Origin: Deltaproteobacteria bacterium
GTDB lineage: Bacteria; Desulfobacterota; Desulfobacteria; Desulfobacterales; B30-G6
Length of the DNA stretch: 21,022 bases
NCBI GenBank assembly: GCA_003647375.1
Contig: QMMS01000040.1
Location: forward strand, 1-21,022
Direction: 5' to 3'
Shown piece by piece: positions 1 to 7,108 of the stretch (within the stretch, counting starts at the first letter, position 1; each line of letters opens with the position of its first letter). The position numbers were made by a program, and so were the translations under genes. The notes beneath the pieces were generated by a model. That model had not been told where the DNA came from and did not search any database. It worked only from the letters and a program-made list of their open reading frames with translations.

Positions 1-34
1 TCATAAATATGTTCCGAATAAGTCCCACGGCTCC

Positions 35-225
35 AGGGGATTCCATATTTTTTTAAAAAGGACATATCATGATCAATCTGCATCACTAGCGTAGTGCCCT
101 GCCGGATTGATGATGTTTCTGCGATCTTATGTTACTAACAACCGGCCGTATTTCATCATCTATCCGGTGGGCACAAGACGAGGCTTCGTTTGATATGTCC
201 TTTTTAAAAAAATATGAAATCCCCT
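35..225. repeat. Nested palindromic MITE-like element
   Basis: Two 35-bp arms (35-69 and 191-225) are reverse complements with one mismatch. They share the core gatatgtcctttttaaaaaa. Inside them a second imperfect pair (94-115 with 154-174, sharing gtgccc, ccggat and gatgatg) forms an inner stem. Short hairpins (ACTAgcgTAGT near 85, ACGAggctTCGT near 177) sit between the two stem levels. There is no open reading frame of note and no clear target-site duplication. Terminal inverted repeats around a short non-coding core suggest a non-autonomous transposable element or a folded RNA or DNA repeat. The rest of 1-354 (1-34 and 226-317) shows nothing I can name. The gmk gene that often follows remA is not visible, so the element may sit between remA and whatever lies beyond the left edge. 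Confidence 0.7.
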
Positions 226-317
226 TTTCGGTGTAACCGGAACGTTATTTTGACAAATACTATAATCCCTAAAAAGGTTCACGTTGGGAAATATTCGGTC
301 CTAAATAGGAAATATAA

Positions 318-359
318 GCGGCAACGCCGCGATAAATAAATTCGTGCAACGAATTTATT
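318..359 (-). terminator. Tandem hairpins at the 3' end of remA, possible terminator
   Basis: Read leftwards, a perfect 10-bp stem with a 5-nt loop (335-359) encloses the remA stop codon. It is followed by a GC-rich hairpin, gcggc-aac-gccgc on the plus strand (318-330), and then a T-rich stretch on the minus strand (ttatattt). The second hairpin plus T-rich tail is a plausible weak intrinsic terminator. The same two-part arrangement follows yicC at 684-724. Confidence 0.5.
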
Positions 360-606
360 CTTCTTTAAGCATCGCGTACCGCTGGGAGATTGTTTCCGCC
401 TGTATGGCGGACAAAACAATATGATTGCTGTCCATGATAATGATTGCCCGGGTTCTGCGACCGTGAGTAGCATCGATCAGTCGCCTGTCTTCCTTGGCTT
501 CGTCCTTGAGTCGCTTCATGGGAGCTGAATTGGGTGCCACGATACTCACAACCCTTTCCGCCACCACCGTGTTGCCGAATCCGATGTTCAATAATAATTT
601 TTCCAT
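355..606 (-). CDS. remA: RemA/DUF370-family regulatory protein
   Basis: This 83-residue protein begins [14 protein letters not shown] and has the family's [21 protein letters not shown] and [10 protein letters not shown] stretches. The family is small and nearly all of its length is conserved. In Bacillus subtilis RemA is a DNA-binding activator of extracellular matrix genes. In Proteobacteria the gene sits beside yicC and gmk and its role is much less clear. The reading frame extends upstream to 675, but the start at 606 matches the family N-terminus and has a G-rich stretch just upstream. It lies 114 bp downstream of yicC, with a hairpin pair and a TTTCGTGA-type repeat in between. The stop codon is embedded in a perfect AT-rich hairpin. 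Family assignment is firm; function in this organism is inferred. Confidence 0.9.
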   Translation of the reverse strand: MEKLLLNIGFGNTVVAERVVSIVAPNSAPMKRLKDEAKEDRRLIDATHGRRTRAIIIMDSNHIVLSAIQAETISQRYAMLKEE

Positions 607-642
607 GCGCCCCCCAACCCAGTTAAACCGAAAAAGATTTTT

Positions 643-670
643 ATCACGAAAATACGAAATCACGAAAAAG
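643..670. repeat. Short tandem (c)acgaaaat-type repeat upstream of remA
   Basis: Three degenerate units (atcacgaaaat, acgaaat, cacgaaaaag) stand in a row between yicC and remA. On the minus strand they read as TTTCGTGA-like units. They lie in the remA leader or promoter region, about 40-65 bp before its start codon. They could be an operator array or a fragment of a genome-wide intergenic repeat; the sequence alone does not decide. Confidence 0.45.
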
Positions 671-683
671 ACCAAATAAAATA

Positions 684-724
684 GCGGCGAAGCCGCGTCC
701 TATAATATCGCGGAGCGATATTAT
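684..724 (-). terminator. Tandem hairpins at the 3' end of yicC, probable terminator
   Basis: A perfect 10-bp stem with loop gga (702-724) contains the yicC stop codon. A GC hairpin, gcggc-gaa-gccgc on the plus strand (684-696), follows in the direction of transcription. It is trailed on the minus strand by tattttattt and then a run of five T. The GC hairpin plus T-rich tail fits an intrinsic terminator, though the stem has only five pairs. It may partly separate yicC from remA. Confidence 0.55.
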
Positions 725-1605
725 TCTACATTCTGAACCTGCTCCCGTATCTTTTCCAGTTCAGATTTCACGTTCACAACAATGTGAGAAATGTCCGTTT
801 TTGCTGATTTGGATCCTATGGTATTGAACTCCCGATTGATTTCCTGCATCAAGAAATTTAGTTTATGGCCTGATGGAGCCCCTGCCGCCATAATTGCTTC
901 AAATTGCGCCAAATGGCTGCGAACCCTGATAATCTCTTCGGAAATGTCACTTTTATCCGTCAAAAACGCCGCCTCCTGCTCAATACGCCCTTCATCCAGG
1001 GACACACGCTGTTCGGTTAAAACCGATATCCGTTCCATCAAGCGGAGCTTGTACTGCTCCAGGAGTCCGGAACTGTCGGCTTCAATCTGATCGATGCTAT
1101 CTTCAAGGAAATGCAGTCGTTCCCTGAAATCGTTGGCAATAAATGCGCCTTCCTTTTGACGCATGGCATCAATATCCGACAGTACCTCCTGCATGCAATC
1201 TGCCAGGCAGGCCCAGATTTTATCAACGTCCGATTCAACCTCCCTGGGCTTGATTAGATCATTTCTTGCCGTAATCAACTCCAGGGAAACCGACCCTTCC
1301 AGATCCAGGAGTTTTTTCAATGTTTTGAGTGCCTGATGATAGGCCCTGGCCTTGGTTTCATCCACATCAAATGCCACCACTGCAGCATCAGACAGGTCAT
1401 CGATATGAATCTTCACATCGACCCGCCCCCTTGCCACACACCCGGTGATCAGCGTTTTCAACTTTTCTTCGAGAACCTGGTATCCCGGGGTCATTCGCAA
1501 CTGGATATCAAGATACCTGCTGTTATAGGTCCTGATTTCAACCTTTATGGAAATATCGTCGATAGTTTGTTCGCTATTGGCAAATGCCGTCATGCTTTTG
1601 ATCAT
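721..1605 (-). CDS. yicC: YicC-family endoribonuclease
   Basis: This 294-residue protein starts MIKSMTAFANSEQ, the family's N-terminal signature. It ends with the DUF1732 region, visible as GAPSGHKLNFLMQEINREFN followed by TIGSKSAKTDI. E. coli YicC is an endoribonuclease involved in RNA turnover. Length is normal for the family. The start is supported by an AAAGG motif seven bases upstream. The middle (about residues 120-220) is rich in charged and heptad-like sequence, as in relatives. It precedes remA, the usual deltaproteobacterial and Firmicute neighbour. Upstream lies a 257-bp repeat-rich gap, so it probably has its own promoter rather than reading from the DUF4416 gene. Confidence 0.93.
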   Translation of the reverse strand: MIKSMTAFANSEQTIDDISIKVEIRTYNSRYLDIQLRMTPGYQVLEEKLKTLITGCVARGRVDVKIHIDDLSDAAVVAFDVDETKARAYHQALKTLKKLLDLEGSVSLELITARNDLIKPREVESDVDKIWACLADCMQEVLSDIDAMRQKEGAFIANDFRERLHFLEDSIDQIEADSSGLLEQYKLRLMERISVLTEQRVSLDEGRIEQEAAFLTDKSDISEEIIRVRSHLAQFEAIMAAGAPSGHKLNFLMQEINREFNTIGSKSAKTDISHIVVNVKSELEKIREQVQNVE

Positions 1606-1689
1606 TTATTAGCCTTTTAGCGGTTTAGGCGGTAGGCTGTTAGGTGCTTTTCGCCCATAGCTGTCAGCCACCCTCGAACCCTGCATACT

Positions 1690-1817
1690 TGTTTATTGAG
1701 TTCCTTGAGTTCGTTGTGTTTATTGACTTGTCCCCGGAAAAGAGTATTCAGCTCTCAACACATCCCCTGTTCCATCAACCCAATGAACACAAGAAACGCA
1801 ACAAACTCAAAGAACAT
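1690..1817. repeat. Imperfect long inverted repeat in the yicC upstream gap
   Basis: The arm at 1690-1725 (ttgagttccttgagttcgtt and onward) is about 80 percent identical to the reverse complement of 1781-1817. Both are made of TTGAGTT and GTTTATTG-like units. A small hairpin (agag-tattcag-ctct, 1741-1755) lies between the arms. No gene is visible in 1606-1862. The arrangement looks like an intergenic repeat unit rather than a regulatory site for one gene. Confidence 0.5.
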
Positions 1818-1821
1818 TATT

Positions 1822-1860
1822 CCCCTCGAACCCCTGTATCACCCTCGAACCCTTCCATCA
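1822..1860. repeat. CCCTCGAACCC direct repeats
   Basis: Two adjacent 19-20 bp units (1822-1841 and 1842-1860) share ccctcgaaccc and an ending close to tatca/catca. A third copy of ccctcgaaccc stands alone at 1671-1681. They lie just beyond the 3' end of the DUF4416 gene. Their role is unknown. Confidence 0.5.
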
Positions 1861-1862
1861 CC

Positions 1863-2387
1863 CTATCTCTTTAAATCCCTTGCATATTTTCCCCGGACAC
1901 GCATTAAAAATGTCTGAACCCGATCTCCGGCATAGTCGGGAAAACTCCAGGGAAGCGATTCAAACCGGCCCTTGCGAAAAATAAGAGTCAAGTCTGCGTA
2001 GATTTCTTTGCCGATATATATCCGATGGGCAAAATTTTTTCCGGTTGATAGGACGAACCTTTCCAGGAGTAGATAACCCGGGTCAATGTTGACAAGCCGC
2101 TTCCCGTTGTCTGCATATTGTTTTTCGATTTCGTTGGCGAAAAGCTTGACTTCCGCAAGTTGGTTTTGCTGGATGAGTGTTTCAAATGCCATCATCCGCC
2201 GATATAAAGGAGCCCCCATTTCCGGCTCATAATAGGTCGTCTGGTCAAAAGGCATCCATTCACTCACGATGTCCACTTCACCAAATCTTTCGATGAGATT
2301 CTCGACAACAGGTATACCAAGGTTTTTTTCCTTTAAAAAAAAACCGATAACGAGCTTGGCTGGTTTGGGTGGGCTTGACCGGCTCAT
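1863..2387 (-). CDS. DUF4416 family protein
   Basis: This is a protein of about 174 residues of the DUF4416 type, mostly seen in deltaproteobacteria and other anaerobes. Recognisable stretches are KPAKLVIGFFLKEKN at the N-terminus, VDIVSEWMPFDQTTYYEPEMG, VNIDPGYLLLERFVLSTGKN and IYADLTLIFRKGRFE towards the C-terminus. No biochemical function is established that I can cite; some databases label it a GTP-binding protein without clear basis, and I see no P-loop. The frame is open to 2432, which would overlap the Trm112-like gene by 23 bases. I prefer ATG at 2387 because it places the family's KPAKLVIG block near the start, but neither start has a strong ribosome binding site. It is the last gene before a repeat-rich gap. 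Confidence 0.8.
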   Translation of the reverse strand: MSRSSPPKPAKLVIGFFLKEKNLGIPVVENLIERFGEVDIVSEWMPFDQTTYYEPEMGAPLYRRMMAFETLIQQNQLAEVKLFANEIEKQYADNGKRLVNIDPGYLLLERFVLSTGKNFAHRIYIGKEIYADLTLIFRKGRFESLPWSFPDYAGDRVQTFLMRVRGKYARDLKR

Positions 2388-2409
2388 GGGTTCAGTTATT
2401 GTATGCCTT

Positions 2410-2580
2410 TCAGGCGATCGGTTTTGCCTCATCGATCAGCATAATGGGAATATCGTCCCTGATTTCGTACAGCAGATGGCAATGGTCGCAGACCAGTCCA
2501 TCACCCAATTCATTGAGATAAATATCGCCCTTACATTTCGGGCACGCCAGAATATCCAGAAGTTCCTGTTTGAGCGCCAT
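2410..2580 (-). CDS. Trm112-like zinc-ribbon protein (YcaR/UPF0434 family)
   Basis: This 56-residue protein has two cysteine pairs, CPKC at residues 13-16 and CDHC at 31-34, followed by YEIRDDIPIML. This is the classic layout of the bacterial Trm112-like/UPF0434 family. In eukaryotes Trm112 is a zinc-binding partner of methyltransferases. Bacterial versions are usually found near lipid A or tRNA-modification genes, and their partners are not well known. The start at 2580 is fixed by GGAGGG a few bases upstream; a longer frame to 2601 lacks this support. It lies between fabZ (85 bp upstream) and the DUF4416 gene (22 bp downstream). Confidence 0.9.
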   Translation of the reverse strand: MALKQELLDILACPKCKGDIYLNELGDGLVCDHCHLLYEIRDDIPIMLIDEAKPIA

Positions 2581-2594
2581 GGTTCCCTCCAATA

Positions 2595-2617
2595 ATAACA
2601 TCGTTACACGATGTTAT
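2595..2617. other. Perfect 9-bp stem-loop between fabZ and the Trm112-like gene
   Basis: Arms ataacatcg (2595-2603) and cgatgttat (2609-2617) pair perfectly around the loop ttaca. It lies 15-37 bases before the Trm112-like start codon. There is no T-run on the minus strand, so it is not an obvious terminator. It could be an mRNA processing or stability element. The core cgTTACAcg resembles the loop of the remA 3' hairpin (cgTTGCAcg on the minus strand). Confidence 0.55.
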
Positions 2618-2665
2618 GGAATGCAATGTTATCACTCTACACCTCGATCTTTTCGGCTCCCGGGT

Positions 2666-3106
2666 CTATGATTCTCCGATCACGGCCATGAACTCTGCCT
2701 CGGCGACTTTTTTCCCATCCACTTTTGCGATACCGGTCATGCGAACCGCCTTTGAGCGCATGTTGACGAGTTTTGATTCCAATATCAGCTGGTCTCCCGG
2801 CACAACCGGTTTTCTGAACCGGGCCTTGTCAATGCTGGTAAAATAGACGAGTCGCCCTTTCAATCCTTCCGGCAAGGAAACAGATGCCAGCACACCGCCG
2901 GCTTGTCCCATCGCCTCCAGAATCAGGACACCCGGCATCACCGGTGTCCCAGGAAAATGGCCTTGGAAATAAGGTTCATTCATCGTAACATTTTTCAATG
3001 CCACCACACTATCCCCGGGATCGAGAGCAAGAATCCTGTCGATCAGCAGAAACGGGTACCGGTGTGGTAGATACGTCATGATTTCCCTGATATCATAAGT
3101 CTCCAT
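2666..3106 (-). CDS. fabZ: 3-hydroxyacyl-[acyl-carrier-protein] dehydratase FabZ
   Basis: FabZ removes water from beta-hydroxyacyl-ACP to give trans-2-enoyl-ACP in type II fatty acid synthesis. It competes with lipid A acylation for the same substrate. The 146-residue protein has the [11 protein letters not shown] entry motif (residues 13-23) and the hot-dog fold signature [13 protein letters not shown]. His50 is the expected catalytic histidine, and Glu64 in LILEAMGQ the expected acid. Length is typical. GGAGG stands seven bases before the ATG. It follows skp by 36 bp, where lpxD is often found in related genomes, and is followed by the Trm112-like gene rather than lpxA. Confidence 0.97.
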   Translation of the reverse strand: METYDIREIMTYLPHRYPFLLIDRILALDPGDSVVALKNVTMNEPYFQGHFPGTPVMPGVLILEAMGQAGGVLASVSLPEGLKGRLVYFTSIDKARFRKPVVPGDQLILESKLVNMRSKAVRMTGIAKVDGKKVAEAEFMAVIGES

Positions 3107-3142
3107 GGATTAACCTCCGGTCCATTTTTACCTCAAATCCCG

Positions 3143-3700
3143 CTACTCGAGCGCTTCGATATTGAAGTCACCACCCTTTTCGGCCAGCACAGTGTTATAG
3201 GCCTGAATCAGCTGATCCGTTATGTCGATGGATGACGGGGAGTAGAGAACAACGGGGTTGGAGATAATCAGAAGATAGCCCCCTTTTTTACCCAACTCCT
3301 GAATAATGACCTCCACGTCCTTTTGAATCCTTTTAACCACCTTGCCTTCAATTTTCTTGAGATCGTTCTCGTATTTATTCTTGAGTGACTTTATATCGTT
3401 GATCTTGATACGGATATCTCGTCCGCGTTCATCGCGCGCTTCCTTGTTCATCACCAAGGCTTCACGCTCAAGGCTCTCCTTCAACTTCTCGATCTCTCCT
3501 TTCTTCACGGTCAGACTGCTCTCCATTTCACGCGCTTTTTTGTTGATCTGCGCCTTGGCCAATTTGCCGGCCGATGATGTCAACAATACCTTTTGAATAT
3601 CGACAACACCAATTTTTGCAACATCCGCCCCCAGACAAGGGGCCGCCAGCCACAGAACAGCTAGAAAAAGGGTAATCACCATTGCTTTACATTTAATCAT
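3143..3700 (-). CDS. skp: Periplasmic chaperone Skp/OmpH family
   Basis: This 185-residue secreted protein begins MIKCKAMVITLFLAVLWLAA, a typical signal peptide, with likely cleavage near residue 24. It is followed by KIGVVDIQKVL, the family's first strand, and then a long lysine- and glutamate-rich coiled coil (about residues 55-130). The C-terminal GYLLIISNPVVLYSPSSIDI returns to the trimeric core. Skp holds unfolded outer-membrane proteins in the periplasm and hands them to BamA. The start at 3700 is supported by GAGGTGG upstream and gives a proper signal peptide; the frame runs on to 3748 inside bamA without support. It lies 17 bp after bamA, so the two are almost certainly co-transcribed. 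Confidence 0.93.
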   Translation of the reverse strand: MIKCKAMVITLFLAVLWLAAPCLGADVAKIGVVDIQKVLLTSSAGKLAKAQINKKAREMESSLTVKKGEIEKLKESLEREALVMNKEARDERGRDIRIKINDIKSLKNKYENDLKKIEGKVVKRIQKDVEVIIQELGKKGGYLLIISNPVVLYSPSSIDITDQLIQAYNTVLAEKGGDFNIEALE

Positions 3701-3717
3701 TTTCCACCTCGCAATCT

Positions 3718-6351
3718 TTAAAATAATGTTCCTACAGAAAACTCCCACCGTCCCCCGGTATCTTCATCTCTCTTGGGATCCAGTATCCAACCATACTCCA
3801 GGCGTATGGGACCCATCGGTGAGTACCATCGAACACCGGCCCCACCACCTTTACGAAGATCTGTCGGGTCGAATTTTTCATCATCCCCATACACATTGCC
3901 TGCGTCAAGAAAGAAAACGCCCATCAGTCCGGCATTCTCGGCCAGAGGGATAATCCACTCAATATTGAATTGAATAAATTTATCTCCCCCGATATCATCA
4001 CCATTTTTGTCTTCAGCAGCGATATCACGCCAACCAAAACCACGTACTGAATTCATACCCCCCAGGTAGAACCGGTCATAGTCAGGCAGGAAAGCGTTGG
4101 AATGCTCACGCACGTACCCCCCTTTCCCATGCAGCATGCCGACGGTACTGAGGAACAAGGGATAGTACCACCCTGATTCAGCAAGATACTTAGTGAAGCC
4201 GACATCGCCACCCAATCCCGCATATTCAACCGAAACAGTGTCGAAATGCCCGTCTCTGGGGTTAAACCTCCGGTCCCTCGAATCATATTTCAGGGAGACC
4301 GTGGTGGCGCTGGTGACATTCGTTCCTCTGCTGTCCTTGATCAGGTCGGAAACATCATTGTCGATGTTTGAAATATCACTGACATCATAGGAATAGGACC
4401 AGAATAGCCTGGTATATTCACGCAGCACGGTTCCCAAACGAAGACGGCCGCCCAAGCTCGACTTATCATAATCGTTAAAATCTCTATTCTGATTATAGAT
4501 GTCGAACCCGGCCGAAATGGACTTGTCAAAAAGATATGGCTCAGTAAAACTCAATGAGTAGGTGCTTGATTTCATACTGAAGGTCGTTTTCAGCTCCAGG
4601 ACTTGACCGCGCCCGAATAGGTTATTCTGGGAAATTGCCGCCGTCAGATAACCATAATCGACACTGCTGTATCCGCCGCCGAACATAAAATTGCCCGTTG
4701 GCTTTTCAATGACATTGATTTTCAAGAGAATCTGATCATCGGTGCTCCCTTCGACGGTATCCACCCTCACGTCTTCAAAAAACTCCAGTCGGTACAGGTT
4801 TCGGATACCTCTTTTGAGTCTTGTCCCGCTGAAAATCTCCTGCTCGTAAACCCTTAGTTCCCGCCGGATAACCTTGTCCCGGGTCTTGTTGTTACCCGTG
4901 ATGATGATGGATTCAAAATAGACCTTTTTGCCCCGCTTGATCACATAGTCGATATTGACTTCAAGATTCTCGACATCCTTACTGATACGGGGATAAATAT
5001 CCGCATAGGCATACCCTTCATCCGAATAGAGATCCGAAAGCGTCAGGATATCGTTTCTGACCACTTCACGGTTGTAGAATTCGTTTCTGGTAATTTTCAG
5101 ATTTTCCATCAGTTCAATTTTAGGGAAAAGAAGATCCCCTGCGACGCTCACCTTGCCGACCTTGAACTTTGAGCCTTCATCTATTTTAATTTTGATAGAT
5201 ATCATATCCTCTTGGTATTCAACGATGGGTTCTGCGATCTTTGCTTCGATAAAACCATTGTTTTGATAAAAGCTACGCAGCTTGACGGTGTCCTGGTTCA
5301 ATACTTCCTTTTCCAGTTCACCCGAGTTTGTCAGCCAGCTCCAAAAGCCTTTTTCATTGGTTTTCATCTGTTTCTTGAGTTCTTTGTCCGTATAAACAAC
5401 ATTCCCTTCAAAGGCAATTTTCTCTATTTTGACTTTTTCACCTTCTTGGACCAGAAACAGAAGATCCCCCTGATTGTTTTCCAGTTCCTTGACCTCATAG
5501 TCCGCGGTTACATTATGATAATTCTTTTCCTTATAGAGATCTTCTATACGAATGAGATTCTTCTGTATGGAAAAAATATTAAGGATGGATCCCGATTTAA
5601 TGTTGAGGGCGTCCATAATTTCCTTGTCATCGTAAATGTTATTGCCCTTGAATTCAATCCGCCGGATGGTCGGCTTTTCCTGAACATAAAACGTAATGGC
5701 CTTACCAAAGGGGGTGTCTTTGGATTCAATGCGGATGTCCTCGAAGTAGCCCATGGAATAGATGGACTTCAAATCACTCGAAAGTCGGCTGGGAACATAA
5801 GCATCACCCGGTTTTGTATTGATGTAGCGTTCGATGGCGTCAACTTCGATGCGTTTATTGCCGGCAACAGTAATCTCGGCGATCTTGGTGCGCTCAAATA
5901 ACTTGAAACCAATGTCCCGAGACACCTTCTGCACACTCACAAGCAGATTCTCGATACCTTCGACATCCAGGAAAAATGTACTGGTCCCTTCTATCGTAAA
6001 GGGTTCAATGACTTTCACGTCCAGGCTGATCTTCTGCCCGATACGGGTCAGGCTGCCCCAGACAATAAAATCAAGCCCTTGTTTCAGACCGATCCGCTTC
6101 GCATCCAGTTCTTCCGTAAGCGTATTCGGCCAGGCTGCAATATCCACAGGATCGGGTTCAACGATCACCGCCCCTTCGCGTTTCAGATTTTCTTTGATCA
6201 GTTTGGGAATTTCAGTTGAGAGGTAGGACAGGTCCTCATGGGCATTGATTCGAAACGGCAGGACAGCCACTTTTTTAGCACTCTGTGAATATACACAGGG
6301 CGGAAACAAGCAAATGAGTGCAATACATACCATCCAACCTCGTTTTAGCAT
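3718..6351 (-). CDS. bamA: Outer membrane assembly factor BamA with an extra N-terminal domain
   Basis: BamA folds and inserts beta-barrel proteins into the outer membrane. From the ATG at 6351 the protein has 877 residues: a signal peptide (about 1-23), an extra domain (about 26-150), five POTRA repeats (starting near 157 with KIAEITVAGNKRIE, then IRRIEFKGN, KIEKIAFEGN, FKVGKVSVAG and FESIIITGNNKTRDKVIRRE), and a C-terminal barrel. VRGFGW is the conserved loop-6 motif. The final WEFSVGTLF ends in phenylalanine, as a beta-signal should. E. coli BamA (about 810 residues) has POTRA1 directly after the signal peptide. The extra domain (KVAVLPFRINAHEDLSYLS, then IVWGSLTRIGQKISLDVKV) resembles the TolB-N/FlgO type of periplasmic fold by eye. 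GAGG lies nine bases upstream of the start. lolD ends 10 bp before. Confidence 0.96.
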   Translation of the reverse strand: MLKRGWMVCIALICLFPPCVYSQSAKKVAVLPFRINAHEDLSYLSTEIPKLIKENLKREGAVIVEPDPVDIAAWPNTLTEELDAKRIGLKQGLDFIVWGSLTRIGQKISLDVKVIEPFTIEGTSTFFLDVEGIENLLVSVQKVSRDIGFKLFERTKIAEITVAGNKRIEVDAIERYINTKPGDAYVPSRLSSDLKSIYSMGYFEDIRIESKDTPFGKAITFYVQEKPTIRRIEFKGNNIYDDKEIMDALNIKSGSILNIFSIQKNLIRIEDLYKEKNYHNVTADYEVKELENNQGDLLFLVQEGEKVKIEKIAFEGNVVYTDKELKKQMKTNEKGFWSWLTNSGELEKEVLNQDTVKLRSFYQNNGFIEAKIAEPIVEYQEDMISIKIKIDEGSKFKVGKVSVAGDLLFPKIELMENLKITRNEFYNREVVRNDILTLSDLYSDEGYAYADIYPRISKDVENLEVNIDYVIKRGKKVYFESIIITGNNKTRDKVIRRELRVYEQEIFSGTRLKRGIRNLYRLEFFEDVRVDTVEGSTDDQILLKINVIEKPTGNFMFGGGYSSVDYGYLTAAISQNNLFGRGQVLELKTTFSMKSSTYSLSFTEPYLFDKSISAGFDIYNQNRDFNDYDKSSLGGRLRLGTVLREYTRLFWSYSYDVSDISNIDNDVSDLIKDSRGTNVTSATTVSLKYDSRDRRFNPRDGHFDTVSVEYAGLGGDVGFTKYLAESGWYYPLFLSTVGMLHGKGGYVREHSNAFLPDYDRFYLGGMNSVRGFGWRDIAAEDKNGDDIGGDKFIQFNIEWIIPLAENAGLMGVFFLDAGNVYGDDEKFDPTDLRKGGGAGVRWYSPMGPIRLEYGWILDPKRDEDTGGRWEFSVGTLF

Positions 6352-6361
6352 AAAGGGGTCC

Positions 6362-7108
6362 TCAGCACTTTTCCACAAATTGCCCATCGGCAATGGTCAC
6401 ACAGCGAGACATGAAAGCAGCCAGTTGCATGTTGTGTGTCACTACAACCATTGTCATTAAATATTCCTGGTTTAACTCTAAAAGCAACTCGTGAACCTGG
6501 TCGCTGTTCCGGGTATCGAGATTCCCGGTGGGCTCATCCGCCAACAAAATCCGGGGTCTCATAACCAGAGCCCGTGCCAGAGCAACCCGCTGTTGTTCCC
6601 CGCCGGACAGCTTTCCAACTCGATGATGGAGCCTGTCCTGAAGTCCTGCACGTACCAGTATGGTCTCTGCTGCTTCCCTGGCCTTTTCCCTGGAATATCC
6701 ATTGATCAAAGCCGGCATCGAGGCATTCTCCAAAGCGCTGAATTCCGGGAGAAGATGATGGAACTGGAACATGAACCCCACCGATTTGTTTCGGAATCGC
6801 GCCAGCCTGCTGTTGTCGAACAGCAGGACATCTTCACCCTGAAAGTATAGCTTTCCCCTGTCCGGGCGATCCAACGTACCAAGGATATGCAAAAATGTGG
6901 ATTTCCCTATCCCGGAAGCGCCGACAATGGCCAGCGTATCACCTTCATCCAGTGATAGGCTCACGTCCCGCAGGATTTCGATGGGTGCGCCGGTATTCTG
7001 GAAACATCTATAAAGGTTTTGGACCTCTATAAACCTTTTCTTGGAAAGAGCAGGCGCAGCAATGTTTTCGTCTATCCTTTTCACGTTTTGCCGCCCGTCA
7101 TCAACCAT
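6362..7108 (-). CDS. lolD: Lipoprotein-releasing ABC transporter ATPase LolD
   Basis: This cytoplasmic ATPase powers extraction of lipoproteins from the inner membrane together with the LolC/E permease. From ATG at 7108 it has 248 residues. The Walker A box is GASGIGKST (about 63-71), the Q-loop region is [17 protein letters not shown], the ABC signature is [15 protein letters not shown] and Walker B is [15 protein letters not shown] follows with the switch histidine. This is the LolD/MacB type. The start codon overlaps the end of lolC by eight bases and has GAGG eight bases upstream; a longer frame to 7132 is less likely. About 25 residues precede the usual family start ([11 protein letters not shown]), a modest N-terminal extension. 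It is coupled to lolC and lies 10 bp before bamA. Confidence 0.95.
   Translation of the reverse strand: MVDDGRQNVKRIDENIAAPALSKKRFIEVQNLYRCFQNTGAPIEILRDVSLSLDEGDTLAIVGASGIGKSTFLHILGTLDRPDRGKLYFQGEDVLLFDNSRLARFRNKSVGFMFQFHHLLPEFSALENASMPALINGYSREKAREAAETILVRAGLQDRLHHRVGKLSGGEQQRVALARALVMRPRILLADEPTGNLDTRNSDQVHELLLELNQEYLMTMVVVTHNMQLAAFMSRCVTIADGQFVEKC

Noticed and set aside
250..266. TTGACA followed by TATAAT on the plus strand
   Set aside because: The two boxes are only 5 bp apart, far from the 16-18 bp a sigma-70 promoter needs, and no rightward gene follows.
791..1090. 99-codon plus-strand frame inside yicC
   Set aside because: It is opposite a conserved gene and has no support of its own.
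1606..1862. CRISPR-like array from the ccctcgaaccc repeats
   Set aside because: The units are short, degenerate and partly adjacent without regular unique spacers, and no cas gene is present.
1644..1917. Two overlapping plus-strand frames in the yicC upstream gap
   Set aside because: They are translations of short repeats, with proline/serine-rich low-complexity products and no start signals.
5212..5901. 229-codon open frame on the plus strand inside bamA
   Set aside because: It lies opposite clear POTRA-coding sequence and has no family features or ribosome binding site.
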